Assembly (NCBI GenBank): GCA_016204805.1
Contig: JACQKA010000061.1
Span: 1 to 34,823 of the forward strand
Direction: 5' to 3'
Length of the DNA: 34,823 nucleotides
Origin: Candidatus Kaiserbacteria bacterium
Lineage (GTDB): Bacteria > Patescibacteriota > Minisyncoccia > Phycocordibacterales > UBA2100
The position numbers and the translations under genes are program-made. The notes below the pieces were generated by a model, which saw only the letters and a list, made by a program, of their open reading frames with translations, did no database searches and was not told the DNA's origin. This document shows, in pieces, positions 18,866 to 28,691 of the stretch. Numbering within the stretch: the first letter of the stretch is position 1; the number at the start of each line of letters is the position of its first letter.

Positions 18866-19435
18866 ATGGATAACAAAGAAAAACTATTAGAGGAACGCTT
18901 CGCACAGTTACCTGACGCTGTGCAGAAAGCGATCACGAGCGCGGATGTGGAACAGCATTTGCGTAAATTGTCTGACACCAACCAACTCCATCTCGACCAG
19001 TGGCAAGAGCTCGAAACCGAAGTGATGATGACGTTGATGGGTATCAAGCCGGTCAGTACACTCCAAGAAAATATCAAGAAAAATGTGCATGTGGACGACG
19101 CAACAGCCGCCAAACTTTCTCAAAATATCTCTGAAATAGTTTTCAACCCTATTCGCCACGAGCTGGACCGCTTTCTCGCAGCAGAACACGCCCAGGCCCC
19201 CGTAAAAGAGGGGGAGACCATCCAGGATCTTTCAGCCGACATTGAAAAAGGTGTTGCCCCTACACCCATGCCAAACCCCGCCCCTGCGCCGACTCCAACT
19301 CCTGCACCCCCTCCGGCCCCACCAAAACCAACCGTGATTCGTACGGAAGCGCCCGCATCTTACACCCCTGGGCAGACGAGCATCGCGCGCAAAGACATCC
19401 ATTCTGACCCATACCGCATCGCTCCGGATGCATAA
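18866..19435 (+). CDS. Hypothetical protein with Pro-rich linker
   Basis: Starts 3 nt after the preceding stop; PTPMPNPAPAPTPTPAPPPAPPKP. Confidence 0.7.
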   Translation: MDNKEKLLEERFAQLPDAVQKAITSADVEQHLRKLSDTNQLHLDQWQELETEVMMTLMGIKPVSTLQENIKKNVHVDDATAAKLSQNISEIVFNPIRHELDRFLAAEHAQAPVKEGETIQDLSADIEKGVAPTPMPNPAPAPTPTPAPPPAPPKPTVIRTEAPASYTPGQTSIARKDIHSDPYRIAPDA

Positions 19436-19483
19436 CCCTCTCCCTCAATTTGACTTTGCAATAACTCAGCGTAGAAAACACTT

Positions 19484-19515
19484 CACCCCCGCACGAGCTT
19501 GTTCGTGCGGGGGTG
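19484..19515. terminator. Bidirectional terminator-like hairpin between convergent genes
   Basis: CACCCCCGCACGA/TTCGTGCGGGGGTG. Confidence 0.75.
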
Positions 19516-19528
19516 TTTCGTTTAATGA

Positions 19529-21058
19529 TTATCGGGCGTATTCGATGACGCGGTTTTCGCGGATGACATGGACTTTGATCTCGCCTGGGTATTGCATTTC
19601 TTTTTCGATCTGATCGGCGATGTCGCGGGCGAGCTTATGCGCTTCGAGGTCCGTGACTTGATCGGGTTTTACGAATACGCGCACTTCGCGACCGGCTTGG
19701 ATAGCGTACACTTTCTCCACACCAGGCTTGCTTTTTGCGATCCCTTCCAATTCCTCGAGACGTTTAATGTAGTTTTCCACTGAATCACGACGTGCGCCCG
19801 GGCGTCCGCCTGAAATGGCGTCCGCAACCTGCACGATCATGCTTTCCGGAGTTTCGTACGGGTATTCTTCGTGGTGCGCCTGCATGGCTTTGACCACGGC
19901 TTCGGAAACTCCGAATTTCTGGAGGATGCGTCGGCCTATCTCAACGTGTGTGCCAGGGACTTCGTGGTCGACGGCTTTACCGATATCGTGGAAGAGTGCG
20001 CCAGCGCGTGCTACAGCGACGTCTGCGCCGAGTTCCTCTGCGAGGATACCTGCAACGTGCGTCATCTCGACCGAGTGGTCGAGCACATTCTGGCCATAGC
20101 TAGTGCGGAAATAGAGACGACCGAGGATCTGTAGCAGTTTCGGATCGGCGTTCGGTACGCGCGCTTCGTACGCTGCCTCCTCCCCTTTCTTTTTCATGAT
20201 CTGGTTAATCTCTTCCTGCGCTTTCAAGACAACTTCTTCGATTTTTGCCGGCTGGATACGGCCATCGAGAATCAGGTTTTCGAGCGCAACACGTGCGACC
20301 TGTCGGCGTACCGGGTCGAACGATGAAAGCGTAATGGTCCCCGGCGTGTCGTCGACGATGACTTCAACACCGGTAGCGCGCTCAAACGCGCGGATATTAC
20401 GGCCTTCCTTACCGATGATCTTGCCTTTGATCTCATCATTGGGGAGTGCCACGGTTGTGGCGAGTACGTCAGACACAACCGAATTGCCAATGCGGTGCAC
20501 CGCCGTCGTTAGGATCTCTTTCGCTTTCTTGTCGAGTTTTTCGCGGTTGGCGTTCTCCAATTTGTAGATGCGTATGAGGATGTCTTCTTCCGAACGCTTT
20601 TCAACCATGGCAAGAAGTTCTGTTTTAGCGTCTTCGGATGAAAGGCCGGCTGCTTTTTCAAGCGCTCCTTCGCGTTCTGCCGCGAGCGCATCCACGCGTT
20701 CTTTCACACGCTTCACTTCTTCGATCTTGTTCTTCAATTCCGATTGTTCTTTGTCCTGATCCGCCTGTCGTTTATCCAAAAGCTCTTCTCGGCGCAACAG
20801 GCGCTCTTCGGATTTCTTCAAGTCCTGTTCTTTCCCCCTGTGTTCGTTGATGATCGCATCGGCTTTTGCCTTTGCGGCTTTCTCGCCTTCATCCGTGATG
20901 CGCTTCACTTTTTCCTGCGCATCAAGCATCATCTGCTTGATCTCGAGCTCCATCGAACCGCGCTTCCCGAGCGAAATGATGAGCCGCAGGAAGTATCCTA
21001 TCCCAATACCAACGATGCCCGCGAGGGCCAACAGTACCGCTACTATTTTTAATTCCAT
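19529..21058 (-). CDS. rny: Ribonuclease Y
   Basis: N-terminal TM, coiled coil, KH 'GKIIGKEGRNIRAFERATGVEVIVDDTP', HD 'GALFHDIGKAVDHE'. Confidence 0.96.
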   Translation of the reverse strand: MELKIVAVLLALAGIVGIGIGYFLRLIISLGKRGSMELEIKQMMLDAQEKVKRITDEGEKAAKAKADAIINEHRGKEQDLKKSEERLLRREELLDKRQADQDKEQSELKNKIEEVKRVKERVDALAAEREGALEKAAGLSSEDAKTELLAMVEKRSEEDILIRIYKLENANREKLDKKAKEILTTAVHRIGNSVVSDVLATTVALPNDEIKGKIIGKEGRNIRAFERATGVEVIVDDTPGTITLSSFDPVRRQVARVALENLILDGRIQPAKIEEVVLKAQEEINQIMKKKGEEAAYEARVPNADPKLLQILGRLYFRTSYGQNVLDHSVEMTHVAGILAEELGADVAVARAGALFHDIGKAVDHEVPGTHVEIGRRILQKFGVSEAVVKAMQAHHEEYPYETPESMIVQVADAISGGRPGARRDSVENYIKRLEELEGIAKSKPGVEKVYAIQAGREVRVFVKPDQVTDLEAHKLARDIADQIEKEMQYPGEIKVHVIRENRVIEYAR

Positions 21059-21370
21059 ACGCGAACGCTGTTCGCGCGCCAAAAGTTTACGCCCCTGTCG
21101 TTACTGAAAAATCAAGGATTAAAAGCATTTTTCCCGTACTGTTGATAGGTTGCATAGCTCTCTGCGCACTACTCCAGCTCAATTACACAATTTTTTATTA
21201 AGGTGTGTACGGCGAGTATAGCAGGAGTGTTCGTACCACTCAAGGTCTCGGAATGATGCAGTGTGGTATATGGAAGGTACAGGAGAAAAGCAAATCAATA
21301 TAAATGGTATCCGAGCTTGCTGAAAGTTATGAGCCGTCACCACGGGAAAAGAACCCTTGCGCAAGGCGCT

Positions 21371-22987
21371 TTAGAGACGGCGTTCGGCACGCAAGCGCGC
21401 GAGCGCTTCGACAAACGAATGCGGACTTTCCGATATGATCAGATAGTCCCGTGACGGGAATGAATAGAGCATCCTGATGTCGCCATTTTCATCGCGGAGC
21501 GCACGCACGTCATAGTTCTTGATGAGCACATCTTCAAAACTGACCAGATGCGGTATGCCCTGCTCGTCCGTTTTTTCGTAGTGAACGAGGGGAAAGAGCG
21601 GAGTCATATCATCGTTAAACGACGGTTCCCATGCGAGCATGCCTGCGAATGCGTGCTCGTATGAAGCGACGGGAATAATGATGACGGGTACATTTTCATC
21701 AATAGTGTGTGTGCCGAAGAAAAAGTCTGTACCCACACTGCGAACAAGTTCGTCTGGTGCGGTGGGCGCGATCGCCTGCAGGAATTCTGCCGTGGTCGCG
21801 GGGCGTTCCCCACCCGCGGTCGATACCGTAGGAACGATGCGCAACATGGCACCCAATGTCAGGTTGCCCTGATAGCGCGATGTAGCGAGTTGTGCGCGGA
21901 CCTCGCGCGGGTTCTGGTCAGGGAGCAAGGGGAAGCTCAATGTTTGTTCGGCGAAAACGAGTGACGAACCAAGATCAGTCTGCTGCCCACCAGATCGTTC
22001 AGACTGCACGATAAAGACCGCAAAGAGAGCGGCACCACCGAGCGCAAACAGGAGCGCGAGTATCGCGAACAGACGGAACATGCGTAGGCGGCGGCGTGCA
22101 CGAGTGGCATCGACGACACTCTCAACATCAGCGGTCTGGCGCTCTCGTTCGCTCTCGAGCGTCGCCGCATGGATGAGCGACATCTTACGGACCTTCACCA
22201 GATCACGGAGGTCGTCTTTCAATGTGTGGAGTGACGTGACGACCGGTCGTTTGTCCGGGCGGCTCTCCGAAGGGAGAGCTTCATTTGGGGTGAGGCCAGG
22301 CTTGTTTAGTACGGCGCCCATTACGGGTGGTGTTTCCGCCGGTGTGGGTGCTGTTGGAGAAAGTTCTCCAACAATACTTTCGGCGAGCGTCTGTGGGGTG
22401 ACCGGCGTGTGTGTCTCCGGTCGCGACAAGACCGGCGCACTCGAGCCTTCGGGGGTAACGATATGCACCTCCTGCTCTTTCGGGATGACGTTTCCCAATT
22501 CCGGAAATTTTTGTGCGGTGGATGGGGTCTTGGGAATCTCCGGGACAGAAGAACGTACCAAAGGCCCCCCGGTCGGTGGTGGCGAAGGAGGCGCATTCCG
22601 GCGCTCGGGCAGTTTGGTTTGTTCGACGATGCGTACAAGGCTCTGTGTCGGTGTTGCTGGCGGAGACGCCTGTTGTATTGGGGGCGGCGGTTTCGGAACA
22701 ACAGCGGGTGGTTCTGTATGTATGGAAGCAACCGATGTGTCATCGATCGCTGATGGATGCGGCATCACAATGGATGCAGGCACGATCTCCGCATCGAGTT
22801 TTGCTGTGGGGACTGTCTTTGCAATCAGGACTGGTTGCAGTTTGGGTATGGGTGCTGGCACTGCCCGCCCAGGCGTCGTTTCGTTTCCCGGAAGATCAGT
22901 AAAGCGAATGGACTTGAGCGCGTCTTGGATCGCCTGCTCGTTATCGGCGTTCGCGTCTGCCTCCTTGTCCGTTCCTATGTTCGCCAT
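21371..22987 (-). CDS. Hypothetical single-pass membrane protein with long Pro-rich N-terminal region
   Basis: Pro/Ser-rich ~300 aa, TM 'LFAILALLFALGGAALFAVFIV', globular C-terminus; overlaps pnp 3' end. Confidence 0.7.
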   Translation of the reverse strand: MANIGTDKEADANADNEQAIQDALKSIRFTDLPGNETTPGRAVPAPIPKLQPVLIAKTVPTAKLDAEIVPASIVMPHPSAIDDTSVASIHTEPPAVVPKPPPPIQQASPPATPTQSLVRIVEQTKLPERRNAPPSPPPTGGPLVRSSVPEIPKTPSTAQKFPELGNVIPKEQEVHIVTPEGSSAPVLSRPETHTPVTPQTLAESIVGELSPTAPTPAETPPVMGAVLNKPGLTPNEALPSESRPDKRPVVTSLHTLKDDLRDLVKVRKMSLIHAATLESERERQTADVESVVDATRARRRLRMFRLFAILALLFALGGAALFAVFIVQSERSGGQQTDLGSSLVFAEQTLSFPLLPDQNPREVRAQLATSRYQGNLTLGAMLRIVPTVSTAGGERPATTAEFLQAIAPTAPDELVRSVGTDFFFGTHTIDENVPVIIIPVASYEHAFAGMLAWEPSFNDDMTPLFPLVHYEKTDEQGIPHLVSFEDVLIKNYDVRALRDENGDIRMLYSFPSRDYLIISESPHSFVEALARLRAERRL

Positions 22988-25127
22988 AATTTCCTGGGGG
23001 CGCTTCCGTGAGTCCTTTGCGCACAGCAAACTCAGGATCCACCCCCTTTATAGATAGATTATAGCGCCCTTTCTCGTCCACCTCTTTGATAACCACGGGG
23101 ACTACTTCGCCGATCTTTACGGCATCCGAAATTTTCGCGATGCGGAACGGTGCGACTTCGGACACGTGCACCAAACCTTCGGTGTTGGGGCCGATTTTTA
23201 CGAACGCGCCGAAGTCGAGCATGCGTATGACCTCGCCTTCGAAACGCTCCCCCACCGAATATTCGCGGGTGAGGTCGGAGATCTCTTTCGCCGCGGCCTC
23301 CGCTGTGCCGTTCTTGCCAGTGATAAAGACCGAGCCGTCGTCTTCGATAGTGATCTCGTCTACTTTCGTGCGGTCTTTGATGCCGTTGATCATCTTGCCG
23401 CCGGGGCCGATGACAAGACCGATCTGATCCACCTTGATCTTGAGCGTGATGATCTTCGGCGCGCGCGGTGAAATATTTTCGCGCGGTGCGGCAATTGCCG
23501 AAAGCAGAACGCCAAGTATTTCCAACCGCGCTTTCTTTGCCTGCACGAACGCTTCCGCGAGCACGGGAATCGGCACGCCGCTCACTTTGACGTCCATCTG
23601 CACTGCGGTGACACCGTCTTTTGTCCCCGCGACCTTAAAGTCCATGTCGCCGTGGTGGTCCTCGGGTCCCTGGATGTCAGTCAGCACGGTGAAGATAGCG
23701 CCGTCCGACATCATGCCCATCGCGATACCCGCGACGGGTTTTTTGATGGGGACGCCCGCATCCATGAGCGCGAGCGTGCCGGCGCAGACCGTACCCATTG
23801 ACGTAGAACCGTTTGACGCAAGACATTCGGATACGATGCGCATCGCGTAGGGAAAATCGATTTTGGCGGGCAAGACCGCGCGCAATGCTTTCTCCGCGAG
23901 CGCACCGTGGCCTATCATACGGCGGTTCGTACTGCCGACCCGTCCTGTTTCACCCACGCTGTATGGAGGAAAGTTGTAGTGGAGCATGAATCGCTTTTTC
24001 GCGTTCTGCAACTCCATCGTATCTATGAGCTGTGCCTGGTCAGGTCCACCCAACGTGAGTGTTGCGAGGACGTGCGTTGCGCCGCGATAGAAAATCCCCG
24101 AGCCATGCAGGACCGGCGACACACCGCCCGCTTGTGCAAACAGCGGACGGATCTGATCAAACGCGCGGCCATCCACGCGCTTTCCTTTTTTGATGGCGAG
24201 ATCGTGCACGTACTGGTCCATGCGGTGTTCGAAATATGTTTCCAATTTTCCCGGTTCAACATCGGCGAATTGTGCTACTGCGTGCACCATCCATTCTTTC
24301 TTGAGTGTCCCGAAGTCTTCTTTCGCGAGCAGATCTTTCTTTGTGCCGATGAGCGTGCCGATGATCTCATCAAATGCCGGCGCGAGGCGCTCGTCGTCCA
24401 CGAATGCCGGCACAAACACAAATTTCTCCACGCCGCGTTCTTTGATGATGGTGTTCTGCCAGGCCTGTATCTTTTCGATCTCTTCCGACGCGCGCGACAG
24501 CGCCGCGGTGAGTGCGTCTTCCGGCATTTCCGATGCGCCCACTTCGATCATATTGATGAGGCCGTCCTTGCCGCATGCCGTGAGATCCATAATGGCGCGC
24601 GGAGAGCCGTCTTCGTCGCGCTGTTTGTAGGTCGGGTTGACGATGAAATCGTCGCTCCCCTCTTCAAGTCCGATGCGAATTGCAGAAACGGGACCGTTCC
24701 ATGGAATGTGCGATGTGCCGATGGCGAGCGACGCGGCGGTGACCGCAAGAATATCAGTGTCGTATTCCTCAAGCGAGAGCACGGTGATGATGACCTGCAC
24801 GTCGCGCTTCAATCCTTTCGGGAACAGCGGACGGATGGTGCGGTCAACGATGCGGCCCGAGAGCACCGCTTCGTCAGACGGACGCCCCTCCCGCCTCATG
24901 AAACGGCTACCGAGAATGGCGCCCGCGGCGTAAAAACGCTCCTCGTATTCCACCGAGAGCGGGAAATAATCCAGCGCGGAATCTTCTGTTCCCATGACAG
25001 CAGTCGCCAAGACGGCGCTGTTACCGTACCGCACCAGGACCGAACCGTGCGCCTGGTCCGCCCAATCGTTAAATTCCGCGGTGAGTGTTTTGCCGCCCAC
25101 TTCTAATGAATATTCTTTTTTGTGCAT
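22941..25127 (-). CDS. pnp: Polyribonucleotide nucleotidyltransferase
   Basis: Two RNase PH domains, KH 'IGLVIGPGGKMINGI', C-terminal S1 'GERFEGEVIRMLDFGAFVKI'. Confidence 0.96.
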   Translation of the reverse strand: MHKKEYSLEVGGKTLTAEFNDWADQAHGSVLVRYGNSAVLATAVMGTEDSALDYFPLSVEYEERFYAAGAILGSRFMRREGRPSDEAVLSGRIVDRTIRPLFPKGLKRDVQVIITVLSLEEYDTDILAVTAASLAIGTSHIPWNGPVSAIRIGLEEGSDDFIVNPTYKQRDEDGSPRAIMDLTACGKDGLINMIEVGASEMPEDALTAALSRASEEIEKIQAWQNTIIKERGVEKFVFVPAFVDDERLAPAFDEIIGTLIGTKKDLLAKEDFGTLKKEWMVHAVAQFADVEPGKLETYFEHRMDQYVHDLAIKKGKRVDGRAFDQIRPLFAQAGGVSPVLHGSGIFYRGATHVLATLTLGGPDQAQLIDTMELQNAKKRFMLHYNFPPYSVGETGRVGSTNRRMIGHGALAEKALRAVLPAKIDFPYAMRIVSECLASNGSTSMGTVCAGTLALMDAGVPIKKPVAGIAMGMMSDGAIFTVLTDIQGPEDHHGDMDFKVAGTKDGVTAVQMDVKVSGVPIPVLAEAFVQAKKARLEILGVLLSAIAAPRENISPRAPKIITLKIKVDQIGLVIGPGGKMINGIKDRTKVDEITIEDDGSVFITGKNGTAEAAAKEISDLTREYSVGERFEGEVIRMLDFGAFVKIGPNTEGLVHVSEVAPFRIAKISDAVKIGEVVPVVIKEVDEKGRYNLSIKGVDPEFAVRKGLTEAPPGNYGEHRNGQGGRRERR

Positions 25128-25363
25128 ACGGTACGGCTTGCGCACACGGCACACTTCTGCGTCAGCGACATCGCAACGGCGTTCGTCGTATATTCAATAC
25201 GCCTCGCTTGTTGCTTGCCGCTTCCTTGAATTGCATCCATGTGCGCAACCCTTAATTAATGTGATCTTCGGATTCCAGCATTCAATCTATTGAATACTGT
25301 CTACCCAAAGACCACGCTGATATGACATGACTATAATCTTTTTCCAGAAAATAGAAAGCAAGG

Positions 25364-25389
25364 GCCGGTTTCGCGAATGCGAAACCGGC
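25364..25389 (-). terminator. Intrinsic terminator
   Basis: GCCGGTTTCGC-GAAT-GCGAAACCGGC. Confidence 0.65.
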
Positions 25390-25393
25390 ATGC

Positions 25394-25591
25394 TCATTTT
25401 TCTTTCGTGAACATCGCCGCCCCAACGATAGTGAGGGGAAGCCAGATAAAAATACCCATCCACTGAGCAAGAGTCTGTGCGTGTTCGCCGGAGATATGGA
25501 AAAATGCTACCGCGTGATCGGTATAGAGAAAAGCGAACTCTACTGCGACGACGCCCACAGCAAGGAACAAAACTCCCAGAACAATTCTCAT
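25394..25591 (-). CDS. Small two-TM membrane protein
   Basis: 65 aa, two hydrophobic segments, SD AGGAGAAA-like upstream. Confidence 0.6.
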   Translation of the reverse strand: MRIVLGVLFLAVGVVAVEFAFLYTDHAVAFFHISGEHAQTLAQWMGIFIWLPLTIVGAAMFTKEK

Positions 25592-25721
25592 GACACGTTT
25601 CTCCTAACTCCTAAACTACCTTCACATTCCCACACATTATCCGCGCTAGCAACTTCCGCTTTTCGTATAAGTTGTTATTCTCGGCTTAGTTGTCATTTCA
25701 AAACAGAAGAGAGGTGAAACA

Positions 25722-27152
25722 ATGTGTGGAGTATTTGCTGTATGTGGTACTCCGGAAGCGGCAAAAACTACTTCTGTGGGGCTACACCATCTTCAACATC
25801 GTGGGCAAGAAGCCGGTGGCATCGTTTCGTTCGAAGGTGAACATTTTTATGAACACCGTGAAGGAGGTCTTATAGGGCGAATCTTTAACAAATCAGTCGT
25901 CGCACGATTGAGCGGCACCGCGGCGATTGGTCAAGTCCGGTATTCGACGTCTGGCGTCAAACACGAAGATGTAGTCAAACAGGCACGAGATGCGCAACCG
26001 ATGCTCAAAAAAATTCTTCCGTTCGGCACTGTCGCACTCGCGCATAACGGGAATCTCACAAACGCCAAAACATTGCAATTAGAACTTGCGCTTACGGGCA
26101 AGGTGTTTGAAACACAAAAGAGCGATGATGAAATGATAGATACCGAAGTCGCTTTGATGCTTATTGGTGCGGCGATCGAGCCAACGTTGGTTGGTCGTCT
26201 CAAAACAGTACTCCCACTGCTCGAGGGTGCCTATGCGTTTATCGTGATGACTTCAAAGCAAATGATCGGTGTCTGTGATCCGCTTGGCATCAGGCCACTT
26301 ATGCTGGGCCGATATAAAGGGGCGTGGATGCTTGCCTCGGAAACATGCGCTATCGAAGGTCTGGATGCTGAGTTTGTGCGGCCGATACAACCGGGAGAAA
26401 TGATCGCCATTGAAGACGGAAAAATCACCTCGCACACATTCAGTGTGAAACAACCTTCGCGCTTGTGTATCTTTGAGCACATATACTTTTCGAAACCGGA
26501 CAGTACGCTTGAAGGCAAAAGTGTAATGCAAACACGTGAAGCTCTTGGGCGTGAGCTCGCACGCGAGGCGTCTATCGATGCAGATATCGTGTGTGCGATC
26601 CCGGACTCAGGAAATTACGCCGCGTTGGGTTTTAGCCAAGAGTCAGGCATTCCATTTGCATTCGGCATCATACGTCATCATTACGTCGGGCGCGTGTTCA
26701 TTCAGCCGCCAGACGAGCGGGACCGTGATATTTCACTCAAGCACAACATTGTGCGGGCGGCTGTCCAAGGCAAGCGTGTTGTGTTGGTTGATGACAGTCT
26801 GGTACGTGGTATAACAGCCCAACGAATTGTCGCGCGGCTTAAGCGTGCCGGTGCGCGCGAAGTGCACTTACGTCTATCGAGTCCTCCATGGCAACATGGA
26901 TGTTATTACGGCATAGACGAAGCGAACGTCCACCGGAGGGTGGCGAAGCCATACGAAAACGTGGCGGTAGTTTGTGAACATGTCTGTGCACTTACTGGTG
27001 CAGATTCGGTAGCATATTTGTCAGTCGATGGTATGTATCGCGCTGTACATGGCGAGCCGCGCAACAGCACATGCGCGCAATCCTGCGACGCCTGTTTCAC
27101 AGGACGCTTCCCCACACCACTTACTGACCGGTGTGGCGGACGGATCCACTAA
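25722..27152 (+). CDS. purF: Amidophosphoribosyltransferase
   Basis: Cys2 nucleophile 'MCGVFAVCG', 'HRGQEAGGI', 'VDDSLVRGIT' PRPP motif, 'CDACFTGRFP'. Confidence 0.95.
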   Translation: MCGVFAVCGTPEAAKTTSVGLHHLQHRGQEAGGIVSFEGEHFYEHREGGLIGRIFNKSVVARLSGTAAIGQVRYSTSGVKHEDVVKQARDAQPMLKKILPFGTVALAHNGNLTNAKTLQLELALTGKVFETQKSDDEMIDTEVALMLIGAAIEPTLVGRLKTVLPLLEGAYAFIVMTSKQMIGVCDPLGIRPLMLGRYKGAWMLASETCAIEGLDAEFVRPIQPGEMIAIEDGKITSHTFSVKQPSRLCIFEHIYFSKPDSTLEGKSVMQTREALGRELAREASIDADIVCAIPDSGNYAALGFSQESGIPFAFGIIRHHYVGRVFIQPPDERDRDISLKHNIVRAAVQGKRVVLVDDSLVRGITAQRIVARLKRAGAREVHLRLSSPPWQHGCYYGIDEANVHRRVAKPYENVAVVCEHVCALTGADSVAYLSVDGMYRAVHGEPRNSTCAQSCDACFTGRFPTPLTDRCGGRIH

Positions 27153-27183
27153 AAAACGGCCGGGCATTCGCTCGGCCGTTTTT
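27152..27183. terminator. Intrinsic terminator (both strands)
   Basis: AAAAACGGCCG...CGGCCGTTTTT. Confidence 0.8.
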
Positions 27184-27186
27184 CTC

Positions 27187-27819
27187 TTATGAATATTTTT
27201 TGTTTTTCTTCGGCGTATGCGAATGTTCTACGGAAATACCCAAGATGCTTTCACCTTTTGTTTCGTTGATCGCAATCTCAAGTGCCTTCTCATAGCTTCC
27301 CAGACTGTCTCGACTTCTCAACCAGTGCGCAATGGCTTCATTACTCTCAAACAGCGGGAAGAGATCATATCCCGCATCGCGCAGCTTTCGAGCAATGCAC
27401 AGGGCTTCTGCCCATGCTCGTCGCTCATCGGCGACTTCGCGGCCAGCACCCCGTACACCCCTATTGCGCATTACAAAATATTCGTAAAGTCTCCCGTGTT
27501 TATTGAGTGTTATGACGTGCCCCATTTCATGAAGTAGTGCAAAGATCTCTCGCGGGTCAGCACCGATCGCATCAAAATTACAATGAATACTTCGTCCATT
27601 AACATTAAGTTGGAATTTACCCTCACTGTCAGGCAGGATCGAGAATCCTGACACGAACGCATTGAGGTTTATGCGAGTAGATTTTCCCGCGCGGTCAACT
27701 TTGACCAGTTCTAACCCAAGACTACCTTCACCGCTGTAAACTTCAAGGGAAATATCGGCAGTCAGTTTTATGATCTCATTTGGAAATCGTTCGGGGTGTG
27801 CGCTCGTGGCTTTTTCCAT
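27187..27819 (-). CDS. Putative zinc metallopeptidase-like protein
   Basis: 'LLHEMGHVI' HExxH motif and downstream 'ERRAWAEAL'; TATACT six nt before ATG on minus strand. Confidence 0.55.
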   Translation of the reverse strand: MEKATSAHPERFPNEIIKLTADISLEVYSGEGSLGLELVKVDRAGKSTRINLNAFVSGFSILPDSEGKFQLNVNGRSIHCNFDAIGADPREIFALLHEMGHVITLNKHGRLYEYFVMRNRGVRGAGREVADERRAWAEALCIARKLRDAGYDLFPLFESNEAIAHWLRSRDSLGSYEKALEIAINETKGESILGISVEHSHTPKKNKKYS

Positions 27820-27850
27820 GCGTGCAGTATAGCAAAGTGCGTGAGCAAAG

Positions 27851-27878
27851 CCGGCACCCTGCGAAAGCAGGGTGCCGG
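27851..27878 (-). terminator. Terminator-like hairpin with GAAA loop
   Basis: CCGGCACCCTGC-GAAA-GCAGGGTGCCGG. Confidence 0.6.
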
Positions 27879-27901
27879 CGACGCGTTTAGCGTTTACTGT
27901 A

Positions 27902-28474
27902 TTATCCCAGATCCTCTTCTTTCTGCGACGTTGTGTTGTCAGTACGGGAATTGCGGCGCATTGGGCGATAGTTGATAAGATATTTCTTCGGGTCTGCGTC
28001 CATGTCGACGAAATCGTCGGCCGCTTCTTTGAGCCGGCCTGAAGCTGACTTGCCGAATGAGATCACTTCGACTTGGCATCCGCTGTGCATCTGGAGGTAT
28101 TGCACCAATGGAACGAAATCGCCGTCGCCTGTCGCAAGGATGACGGTATCGAGTTTCGGAGCCATTGTGATGGCGTCTACCGCAAGTCCGACATCCCAAT
28201 CCGCTTTCTTGGCGCCGCCGAAGAAAACTTGAAGATCTTTGGTGCGGGCTTCGATGCCGAGTTTGGTAAGCGCTTCGAAAAAGCCCTTCTCTTCGCCCGA
28301 CTCCGTGGTAACCACGTACGCGCGGGCGCGGATGAGCTCCCGCCCAGCGACTGCTTCTTTGAGCATCGCGCCGAAATTGACACGTGTCTTGTAAATATTT
28401 TTAGCGCTGTGGTAGAGATTCTGCGTGTCGATGAACACTCCTACGCGCTGTTCTGCATGTTTAATAACTGCCAT
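27902..28474 (-). CDS. NYN-domain (LabA/DUF88-like) protein
   Basis: 'VGVFIDTQNLYHSAK', 'VDAITMAPKLDTVILATGDGDFVPLVQYL'. Confidence 0.85.
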   Translation of the reverse strand: MAVIKHAEQRVGVFIDTQNLYHSAKNIYKTRVNFGAMLKEAVAGRELIRARAYVVTTESGEEKGFFEALTKLGIEARTKDLQVFFGGAKKADWDVGLAVDAITMAPKLDTVILATGDGDFVPLVQYLQMHSGCQVEVISFGKSASGRLKEAADDFVDMDADPKKYLINYRPMRRNSRTDNTTSQKEEDLG

Positions 28475-28553
28475 ATCTTAGAATTTGTTAATTGAGTGAA
28501 GCGAAATTTAAAAATTATTAGACCCCGCTCCACTTTTGCTATTAAAAGACCCC

Positions 28554-28602
28554 GTGACGCGCGCGGCCGAATAGGCCATCCCTCACGGGCGAAGCGCGTC
28601 AC
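28554..28602. repeat. Three-way-junction-like inverted repeat
   Basis: GTGACGCGC/GCGCGTCAC enclosing GGCC-GAATA-GGCC and CCC-TCAC-GGG. Confidence 0.6.
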
Positions 28603-28691
28603 CGTACTATTGCTGACAAACGAAAAAACTTTGCCCGCCAACTATCTTACTACGCAAAAGAGGTGCGGGGAAAATGATGAAGCGAGCGAAC

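Noticed and set aside
22080-23057. 325-aa plus-strand ORF antisense to the Pro-rich membrane protein
   Set aside because: Mirror of Pro-rich codons (Gly/Ser-rich translation); no promoter or SD.
23907-25106. 399-aa plus-strand ORF antisense to pnp
   Set aside because: Antisense shadow of a highly conserved gene with Cys/His/Arg-rich unnatural composition.
28441-28641. 66-aa minus ORF across the rpsO/NYN gap
   Set aside because: Runs through hairpin-forming sequence and overlaps the NYN start; more likely non-coding.
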